From the NCBI GenBank assembly GCA_937995505.1, contig CALKJV010000148.1:1-5023 (forward strand): a stretch of 5,023 bases of DNA, in the 5' to 3' direction. The notes under the pieces were generated by a model. The model was not told the origin of the DNA. It did no database searches and was given only the letters and a program-made list of their open reading frames with translations. A program made the translations under genes and the position numbers. Numbering within the stretch: position 1 is the stretch's first letter; every line of letters begins with the position of its first letter. This document shows, piece by piece, positions 1 through 5,023 of this stretch. The DNA comes from an uncultured Bacteroidia bacterium. GTDB lineage: Bacteria; Bacteroidota; Bacteroidia; SpSt-205.

Positions 1-2004
1 AAAGGCCACCAACAGTACACCAACCAAACCCACACCGATCCCGGACCAAATTGGAACTGGAATTACTACTATCAGCTCGTAGCTGGCCCTACCTACTCCG
101 TAAACCAGACCTTCACGACACCTACGGGCACCGTATATGACCCGGGCGGGGCTAGTGGAGATTACAGCAATAACCAGCGCTATCTCATTCGCATAGCGCC
201 CCCAGGTGCTACCAGCTTGACCCTTACTTTTCAGCAGTTCAACCTGGAGAATAACTTTTCTGGCAGCACGAAGGGAGGTGACTACCTGTATGTTTACGAT
301 GGCGATACGACGACAGCCCCCCTTCTGCGGCGGCTTACGGGCAGCTCTCTGCCTAATCCTATCACTACCACAGGCGGTGTGGCTCTCTTAGAGCTGCGCA
401 CGGACTGCTCTACGCCGATGGCGGGCTGGCAGCTCACTTATAATGCCACTTTCTCCGGCGGCACGGGCAGCGCTGACAATACGCCTCCTACCACCTCTAT
501 CGGCCCCGCCCCAGACTGGGCTACACAAAATTTTTCCTTGACCTTCCAAGATGAAGACGATGGCGGGCGAGCCGTAGAAAAAGCCTTCTACCTCGTCCTG
601 TACGACAGCAGTGGGGATTGGCGGGCTAATGCCGAGAGAGGCTTTTTCAGTGATAACTTCGTAGGGCCTACCATACACCCTGACTGGACTGCCGAAAAGG
701 GGAACTGGCTCATTTTTGACCCCGGCAATGGCGACCCGGTCCTCCGCCAAGATGACGAGACAAGCGCTGATGCCGGCAATACGAACCTTTACGCTTACCT
801 CAAGCAAAACCTCTCCAACCGCTACCTTTACCACTGGGCTGGGCGATTCGTGGGCGGCAGCTCCACCAACCGCCGCATGGGCCTGCATATTTTCGCCGAT
901 AACCCTACCGCCACTAACCGAGGTAACTCCTACTTCGTGTTTTTCCGCTTAGATGGACAAAAAGTCCAGTTGTACAAAGTCGTCAATGACTCCTGGGGCA
1001 GCGGACCTGTCGCCCAAGTGGATTACACTTTCCAAGCGGGCACTTGGTACGACTTCAAGTGGAGCTATGACCGCATCACGGGCGACCACCGCATTTATGT
1101 GAATAACCAGCTCGTCCTCAGCTGGAAAGACTCTAGCCCTATCGCTTCTGGGGATTACATCTCGCTGCGCACAGGCAATGCCATCGCTGAGTACAATAAC
1201 TTCAAAGTCTACCGCAGTCGCCCCAATAGTGGCACGGTGACCATACGTGTAGGGGACAGCCCTACGGATGACTTGCGCCGGCAATCTGAGCATCCTGCCC
1301 ATTACGTAGGCCGTATCCGCAGCATAGTCCAGGACAGTGCAGGTAACCTCTCCACCACCCCAGCCCGCGATGTACGGGTAGATTGGACGCCGCCGACAAC
1401 CCCTGCCTACGTGCGAGATGGGAGCGATCTGCTGCAAGATGCAGAAATCGTACAGCAAGATACGGTCTTAGCCGCCAGCTGGCAGATGAGTGAAGACCCG
1501 CATTCTGGCATCCAGGGCTATCAGTACTGCTTAGCGACAGCCCCAGGACAGGCGGATGTAATCGCCTGGACAAATACAACCGGTACGAGCTACCTTTTAG
1601 AACCGCTACCCGCAGGTACTTTACAGGTGGGAGTGAGGTATTACATCGGTATCCGAGCGACAAATGGCGCAGGCTTAGTGGGGTCGGCGACCTACTCGGA
1701 TGGCTTTACCTACCAGCCAGTCACCACTGCTTTGGGAAGGGAAACAGCGCCTCAGGCTTGGATAGCCCCTAACCCCAGCTCAAGCACAGCTTCTCTCTAC
1801 GTGCAGCTTGCTGGCGGTGGGGGGCAGTCTTATACCGTCCAGGTTTTCTCCACGGCTGGGCAGCTGGTATGGGAAGCTACTGGCACGGTAAATGCGCCTC
1901 TCCCCCTGCCTACCCTTTCCCCCGGCGTGTATCTAGTGGCCCTCACACTCACCGACCGAGCCGAACCGCTTCTCTTGCGGTGGCTGACGAAGGGAGGCAC
2001 TTGA
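1..2004 (+). CDS. Partial secreted multidomain protein: end of an N-acetylmuramoyl-L-alanine amidase domain, CUB, ConA-like, FN3-like, T9SS sorting domain
   Basis: The frame is open from base 1 to the TGA at 2002-2004, so the true start lies upstream; 667 residues are visible. Residues 2-27 (GHQQY...THTDPGPNWNW) resemble the end of the AmpD/PGRP-type Amidase_2 fold. His3 and Asp13 have the 10-residue spacing of the last two zinc ligands of E. coli AmpD (His154, Asp164). Residues ~40-150 are a CUB domain (GTVYDPGG, DYLYVYDGD). Residues ~160-215 are a beta-rich segment ending in WRANAERGFFSDNF. Residues ~216-406 look like a concanavalin/LamG-type sandwich (NRGNSYFVFFRLDG, WYDFKWSYD). Residues ~463-572 are FN3-like. 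Residues ~587-667 are a type A T9SS sorting domain (APNPSSS, then LSPGVYLVAL). By family knowledge this domain directs export across the outer membrane and is removed. I infer a surface or released peptidoglycan amidase (EC 3.5.1.28 type); the catalytic part outside the window is unseen. The CUB and sorting-domain calls are firm; the amidase call is good but rests on a short stretch. Confidence 0.88.
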   Translation, partial: KGHQQYTNQTHTDPGPNWNWNYYYQLVAGPTYSVNQTFTTPTGTVYDPGGASGDYSNNQRYLIRIAPPGATSLTLTFQQFNLENNFSGSTKGGDYLYVYDGDTTTAPLLRRLTGSSLPNPITTTGGVALLELRTDCSTPMAGWQLTYNATFSGGTGSADNTPPTTSIGPAPDWATQNFSLTFQDEDDGGRAVEKAFYLVLYDSSGDWRANAERGFFSDNFVGPTIHPDWTAEKGNWLIFDPGNGDPVLRQDDETSADAGNTNLYAYLKQNLSNRYLYHWAGRFVGGSSTNRRMGLHIFADNPTATNRGNSYFVFFRLDGQKVQLYKVVNDSWGSGPVAQVDYTFQAGTWYDFKWSYDRITGDHRIYVNNQLVLSWKDSSPIASGDYISLRTGNAIAEYNNFKVYRSRPNSGTVTIRVGDSPTDDLRRQSEHPAHYVGRIRSIVQDSAGNLSTTPARDVRVDWTPPTTPAYVRDGSDLLQDAEIVQQDTVLAASWQMSEDPHSGIQGYQYCLATAPGQADVIAWTNTTGTSYLLEPLPAGTLQVGVRYYIGIRATNGAGLVGSATYSDGFTYQPVTTALGRETAPQAWIAPNPSSSTASLYVQLAGGGGQSYTVQVFSTAGQLVWEATGTVNAPLPLPTLSPGVYLVALTLTDRAEPLLLRWLTKGGT

Positions 2005-2029
2005 CATTGTGAAAAATGTTCTACCTTTG
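2001..2029 (+). promoter_or_regulatory. Bacteroidota-type promoter for the tRNA-Gln/prs unit
   Basis: TACCTTTG at 2022-2029 matches the Bacteroidota -7 consensus TAnnTTTG exactly. TTG at 2001-2003 (within TTGACA, 2001-2006) sits 18 nt upstream as the -33 element. The expected transcription start falls around 2034-2037, giving a tRNA 5' leader of only a few bases before 2039. The -33 element overlaps the TGA stop of the upstream gene. A short inverted repeat (ACATT 2004-2008, AATGT 2015-2019) lies in the spacer; I give it no function. The boxes are visible in the sequence; the transcription start is inferred from the known promoter class. Confidence 0.75.
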
Positions 2030-2038
2030 TGCTGCGTT

Positions 2039-2109
2039 TGCCCGGTCGTCTAACGGTAGGACAGCAGATTTTGGGTCTGCGTGTGGGGGTTCGAATCCTC
2101 CCCGGGCAA
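2039..2109 (+). tRNA. trnQ: tRNA-Gln, anticodon UUG
   Basis: A complete 71-nt cloverleaf can be drawn. The acceptor stem pairs TGCCCGG (2039-2045) with CCGGGCA (2102-2108), seven Watson-Crick pairs. The D stem pairs GTCT with GGAC, with one G-T pair. The anticodon stem pairs GCAGA (2064-2068) with TCTGC (2076-2080) around the loop TTTTGGG, which puts the anticodon TTG at 2071-2073. The variable loop is four bases. The T stem pairs GGGGG with CCTCC (one G-T pair) around TTCGAAT. The discriminator is A2109 and CCA is not encoded, so the 3' end depends on RNase Z trimming and CCA addition. It reads CAA directly and CAG by wobble. It lies directly behind the promoter and just ahead of prs, probably in the same transcript. 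Confidence 0.97.
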
Positions 2110-2116
2110 CAGGGTG
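2110..2116 (+). other. tRNA/prs junction: four-base gap and GTG start of prs
   Basis: Only CAGG (2110-2113) separates the tRNA discriminator base from the GTG at 2114. The prs frame has an in-frame TAG at 2057-2059 inside the tRNA. The only other start upstream of the conserved IKLFAG motif is GTG 2081, in the tRNA anticodon/variable region. Starting at 2114 puts five residues between the initiator and IKLFAG, as in normal Prs proteins. No Shine-Dalgarno sequence is possible at useful spacing except within the tRNA itself. If RNase Z cleaves after A2109, the prs message would begin four bases before its start codon. Confidence 0.6.
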
Positions 2117-3052
2117 TATCCCGAGCTCTCTATCAAGCTTTTTGCCGGCTCCGCCTCCCAAGCCTTCGCGGAGCAAGTAGCTCACCACTTCGGCCAACCC
2201 TTAGGTAAGCTCACCCTAAATCGCTTCTCCGATGGGGAAATGCTGCCTAAGTACGAGGAGTCTATTCGCGGGGCGCATGTGTGCCTTATTCAGTCTACCG
2301 CCGCCCCGGCCGAAAACCTCCTGGAATTGCTCCTGATGATAGATGCGGCTCGACGAGCTTCAGCGGAGAGCATCACAGTGGTCATCCCCTACTACGGCTA
2401 CGCTCGCCAAGACCGCAAAGAAGAAGGCCGCGTCTCTATCGGCGCCAAACTCATAGCTAACCTCCTCCAAGCCGCCGGCGCCTCTCGGATTGTTACCATG
2501 GACCTTCATGCCGGGCAGATCCAAGGCTTCTTTGATATCCCGCTGGATAACTTAGAAGCCTCTGTCGTGCATATTCCGTATGTGCAGAACCTAGGGTTAG
2601 AACCCCTCGTAATTGTGTCACCAGATGCCGGGGGCACTGCCCGAGCCCGCAAATACGCTAAACACCTCCACGCGGACCTCGCCATCGTAGATAAGTACCG
2701 CACCCAAGCTAATCAAGTCCATTCCATGCGCCTCATCGGTGAGGTACGAGGCAAGCATGTGATTATCGTAGATGACCTTGTAGACACTGCTGGCACGCTG
2801 GTACGCGCCGTAGACCTGCTCCTTCAAGAAGGCGCCAAATCCGTACGCGCCTGCGTCACCCACCCCGTACTCTCTGGGCCTGCCTACCAGCGCGTTGCCG
2901 AGTCTCCCTTAGAGGAACTCATCGTAACCGATACCCTTCCCCTCCGACAGACCCTCTCTAAAATCACCATCCTTTCCGTGGCGCCCATTTTCGCCCAAGC
3001 CCTCCACAACATCCACCACCACGAGTCTGTCAGCTCGCTCTTCTATAGCTAA
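2114..3052 (+). CDS. prs: Ribose-phosphate pyrophosphokinase (PRPP synthase)
   Basis: This cytosolic enzyme converts ribose 5-phosphate and ATP to PRPP and AMP (EC 2.7.6.1), the precursor for purine, pyrimidine, NAD, His and Trp synthesis. From GTG 2114 it is 312 residues, a normal length for class I Prs. In order it shows IKLFAG near the N-terminus, FSDGE (38-42) and the ATP-binding stretch PYYGYARQDRK (92-102). Next come the family signature DLHAGQIQGFFDIP starting at 130, with catalytic His132, and the catalytic-loop residues Lys194 and Arg196 (DKYR). The PRPP-binding loop VDDLVDTAGTL is at 219-229. All key residues appear intact, so it should be active. The frame can be extended upstream to GTG 2081 inside the tRNA, but that adds 11 residues with no family support. 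The stop TAA overlaps the ATG of the methyltransferase gene. It is probably transcribed with the preceding tRNA. Confidence 0.97.
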   Translation: MYPELSIKLFAGSASQAFAEQVAHHFGQPLGKLTLNRFSDGEMLPKYEESIRGAHVCLIQSTAAPAENLLELLLMIDAARRASAESITVVIPYYGYARQDRKEEGRVSIGAKLIANLLQAAGASRIVTMDLHAGQIQGFFDIPLDNLEASVVHIPYVQNLGLEPLVIVSPDAGGTARARKYAKHLHADLAIVDKYRTQANQVHSMRLIGEVRGKHVIIVDDLVDTAGTLVRAVDLLLQEGAKSVRACVTHPVLSGPAYQRVAESPLEELIVTDTLPLRQTLSKITILSVAPIFAQALHNIHHHESVSSLFYS

Positions 3053-3732
3053 TGCGTAGCAGCCTAGAGCTCTGGTATTATAGGCTGTTTCCTCGTTATG
3101 GCCTCAAAAAACTCCGCCAGACCCTCCCCAAAAACGCCCCAATCCGCATCCTAGATGTCGGCTGTGGGAATCACTCCCCTACCATCGTAAAGCTATTTTT
3201 CCCCCGCAGCCACTACACGGGCTTAGATAAAGACCCCAACTACAACCTCACCGAGCAGGACCACCAAAACATGGATGCCTTCTTGCAAATGGACCTCCTG
3301 CACCCCAGCTGGGACGAGCTGCCAGATGCCCATTACGATGTCATTCTCTTAGCTCACCTTTTAGAGCATATTCCCCACGGTGAGGCAGTCTTAGAAGCCC
3401 TGTGGCAAAAACTTGCGCCCGGGGGCTACTTGTATGTAGAGACACCTTCTGAACGGAGCCTTTCTCTGCCCTCCATGACGGGGACGCTCAATTTTTTTGA
3501 TGACCCTACTCATGTACGGCTATACACGCTCCCGGAGCTATGCAACCTTTTCTTACGCTTAGGCGGAAAGGTAAAGAGCGCAGGTTTGTGCCGCCAGAAG
3601 CGTAAGGTACTTCTTCTCCCCCCCCTACTTGGGCTACATGTGCTTCGGTATGGTACTTGGCGGAGGGGATCGCTTTGGTGGGATCTCCTGGGCTTTGCCC
3701 ATCATGTCCTGGTTCAGAAACCGGCAGCCTAA
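3052..3732 (+). CDS. Class I SAM-dependent methyltransferase, substrate unknown
   Basis: This is a 226-residue protein with the Rossmann-type methyltransferase core. Motif I is ILDVGCGN (33-40), binding SAM. An acidic motif II follows (GLDKD, 57-61), then YDVILLAHLLEHIPHG (95-110) and LAPGGYLYVETPSE (121-134). FFDDPTHVRLYT (148-159) recalls the post-core loop of Methyltransf_11/23-type enzymes, often found near polysaccharide genes. There is no signal peptide or clear membrane segment, so it is probably cytosolic. The ATG shares its A with the TAA of prs (TAATG), which suggests translational coupling, and there is no Shine-Dalgarno sequence. A run of eight C residues (3618-3625) lies in codons 189-191; the sequence after it still reads like the natural C-terminus of such an enzyme. 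The fold is certain. A small-molecule, lipid or sugar substrate is possible, but nothing here identifies it. Confidence 0.9.
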   Translation: MRSSLELWYYRLFPRYGLKKLRQTLPKNAPIRILDVGCGNHSPTIVKLFFPRSHYTGLDKDPNYNLTEQDHQNMDAFLQMDLLHPSWDELPDAHYDVILLAHLLEHIPHGEAVLEALWQKLAPGGYLYVETPSERSLSLPSMTGTLNFFDDPTHVRLYTLPELCNLFLRLGGKVKSAGLCRQKRKVLLLPPLLGLHVLRYGTWRRGSLWWDLLGFAHHVLVQKPAA

Positions 3733-3733
3733 G

Positions 3734-5023
3734 TCACCTTCCCCATTGGGCCACGGCGCCCGCCCGTAAAGTTCGCCCTAAGAAAGGCATATTCCCCACG
3801 CTTAGATGGTCCCACCCGTAGGTATTGAGGAGGTTCTCTATGGACGCAGTGAGCGTAAGGTCCCAACTGCGACCTTCACGAGGAGCTAGGAGCTGATAGC
3901 CGTAGCGCAAGTGCAGCAGCGCATAAGCGGGGGTATAATCCTCTATGTAAATCGTGCGAGAAAGGTGGGCTTGAGCCGCAGCGCCGTAGAGCTCAGCTCC
4001 TATTCGGTGGCGCCGCCAAGTTTGCGTGAGCCGTACCCGCCCGAAAAAAGGATAAATCCAAGGTAACGGCTCTCGTAGGGTCTCGTGCCAGCCATAGGTA
4101 TAGCCGCTCCAGAGCTCAGCCAAAAGCCCTTCTGTAATGTGCCAGCTTCCTTGCACAGCCCCTCCGAGGGTATAAGCGCGGCCTGTATTTTGTAGCATGC
4201 GCCACTGCTGCCGAGTGCTATTACTGGGTGACCCTGGCAGCGAAAAGGTAACTGGCGCAATGTAATCCTCCATGCGATTCCCAAAAACCGATACACTCCC
4301 AGCTACAGCTCCCATGCTATAGCGGTAGGAGAGTTCCCCTCGCAAGAGCCGCTCCGGCCGGAGAAGGGAATTGCCCATGAGGATGCTATTATCCATCGGC
4401 ACATACAGGTAGTACGCATACAGCTCGGTATGGGTAGGGGCGCGGCTTCCATACCGGACACTCATTACCACTTGATGCGGCCCCCAGCTACGCTCTACTT
4501 GGATGCCTGCTTGGTATACGAGGAAGTTTCGTTTGTGCGCAGCCCCCTCTGCATAAGCCTCCTGATAAAGGGCCAGCGGTAGGAAACCTGTGGTATCTTT
4601 TGCTTCGTAGGCGAAGTGCGAGAAGCCCCCTTCCGCTTCTAAGCGCCAGCCTCCCCCCACAAAGCTCGCTTGCAGCGTAGAGCCCTCCTGTACAAACCCA
4701 ATATCCGCCAAGTTGAGCAGGTACATTGGGCTCCCTCCCCTTAGGGACAGCATATCCATGGCAGCCCAGGCCCGATGAAATCCCAATTCACTGCGCTGTA
4801 CGAGTCGAAAACGCTGCCGCTCCAGCCAAGTTACCGCCCAGGTACCCCCTATACTCTGCGTCCGACCCCGCATAGGCATGTACATGCCGGGCATGACGAT
4901 GCGATTGCGAATTTCCTCTTCGGGGCGGCCTTCATCGCTCATGTCGTGAAACACCGTACTTGCGTAAAGGCGTAAATCCGATACCCCTCGCCACCGATGC
5001 CGTAGGCTCACGAGATGCATGGC
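3734..5023 (-). CDS. Partial TonB-dependent outer-membrane receptor, C-terminal barrel part
   Basis: The frame is open to the right edge, so the N-terminus (signal peptide, plug and first strands) is missing; 429 residues precede the TGA at 3736-3734. Alternating hydrophobic strands run throughout. Classic TonB-receptor landmarks are present, numbered from the Met at 5020. They are RYGSRAPTHTELYAYYLY (189-206), GNSLLRPE (216-223), NRMEDYIAPV (248-257) and ENLLNTYGWDHLS...GRTL (395-418), the standard final-strand region. These receptors take up siderophores, metals, cobalamin or glycans using TonB energy. A methionine-rich patch, MPGMYMPMRG (43-52), weakly suggests a copper-type receptor (OprC/NosA-like), but the ligand is not determined. 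The sequence ends WGR, so the usual terminal aromatic sits two residues in. The Met at 5020 is internal, not the start. The gene converges on the methyltransferase with one base between stop codons. Confidence 0.92.
   Translation of the reverse strand, partial: AMHLVSLRHRWRGVSDLRLYASTVFHDMSDEGRPEEEIRNRIVMPGMYMPMRGRTQSIGGTWAVTWLERQRFRLVQRSELGFHRAWAAMDMLSLRGGSPMYLLNLADIGFVQEGSTLQASFVGGGWRLEAEGGFSHFAYEAKDTTGFLPLALYQEAYAEGAAHKRNFLVYQAGIQVERSWGPHQVVMSVRYGSRAPTHTELYAYYLYVPMDNSILMGNSLLRPERLLRGELSYRYSMGAVAGSVSVFGNRMEDYIAPVTFSLPGSPSNSTRQQWRMLQNTGRAYTLGGAVQGSWHITEGLLAELWSGYTYGWHETLREPLPWIYPFFGRVRLTQTWRRHRIGAELYGAAAQAHLSRTIYIEDYTPAYALLHLRYGYQLLAPREGRSWDLTLTASIENLLNTYGWDHLSVGNMPFLGRTLRAGAVAQWGR

Noticed and set aside
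217..219. TTG as the start codon of the first gene
   Set aside because: The frame is open upstream to base 1, and the upstream residues encode the beginning of the CUB domain and the amidase-like end, so 217 falls within a domain.
388..1663. Long antisense open frames (about 388-888, 949-1458 and 1262-1663, minus strand)
   Set aside because: They lie wholly opposite the exported-protein gene, show no recognisable domain, and have the low-complexity look of frame shadows.
2004..2019. Inverted repeat ACATT...AATGT in the promoter spacer as an operator
   Set aside because: Five-base arms in an AT-rich spacer are easily due to chance; nothing links it to a regulator.
2039..2109. tRNA gene as an integration (att) site
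   Set aside because: There is no repeat of the tRNA 3' end elsewhere in the window, no integrase, and a housekeeping gene follows directly.
2506..2863. Antisense open frames opposite prs
   Set aside because: They are covered by a strongly conserved gene and their translations show no motif.
3492..3498. T7 run in the methyltransferase gene as a frameshift or terminator
   Set aside because: It encodes the conserved Phe-Phe before the DDPTH motif, the frame continues normally, and there is no preceding hairpin.
3689..3701. Hairpin TGGGC-TTT-GCCCA as a terminator for either convergent gene
   Set aside because: The stem has only five pairs, it lies in the methyltransferase coding region, and no T-tract follows on either strand.
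4875..4888. Perfect 14-bp palindrome GGCATGTACATGCC
   Set aside because: It lies inside the receptor gene and is produced by the Gly-Met-Tyr-Met-Pro codons; one such palindrome in 5 kb is not surprising.
4775..4975. Plus-strand open frame opposite the receptor gene
   Set aside because: It is short, has no motif, and is antisense to a clear TonB-dependent receptor.

Overview
The window looks like a chromosomal segment of a member of the Bacteroidota. Three independent signs point there: a C-terminal type IX secretion (T9SS) sorting domain on the first protein, a promoter with the Bacteroidota-type -7 box TAnnTTTG, and genes without clear Shine-Dalgarno sequences. The DNA is moderately GC-rich. 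I cannot place it below phylum level.

Layout. (1) 1-2004, plus strand: the C-terminal 667 residues of a large secreted multidomain protein, open at the left edge. Its first ~28 visible residues look like the end of an AmpD/PGRP-type N-acetylmuramoyl-L-alanine amidase domain. A CUB domain, a concanavalin-like beta-sandwich, a fibronectin-III-like region and the T9SS sorting domain follow. (2) 2001-2029: a promoter that begins inside the upstream stop codon. (3) 2039-2109: tRNA-Gln(UUG). (4) 2114-3052: prs, ribose-phosphate pyrophosphokinase, whose best start codon lies only 4 nt after the tRNA 3' end. (5) 3052-3732: a class I SAM-dependent methyltransferase joined to prs by a TAATG stop/start overlap. 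(6) 3734-5023, minus strand: the C-terminal 429 residues of a TonB-dependent outer-membrane receptor, open at the right edge and convergent with the methyltransferase with one base between their stop codons.

How the parts fit. The tRNA, prs and methyltransferase genes look like one transcription unit read from the single recognisable promoter. PRPP synthase supplies nucleotide, His and Trp synthesis; the methyltransferase substrate is unknown. The two flanking genes encode envelope or exported proteins and have no evident functional tie to the central unit. There is no gene-free stretch longer than 34 nt. I found no CRISPR, insertion sequence, riboswitch, attachment site or convincing terminator. 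No wholly new system is evident; the most unusual points are the tRNA/prs junction and the predicted T9SS-exported amidase architecture.
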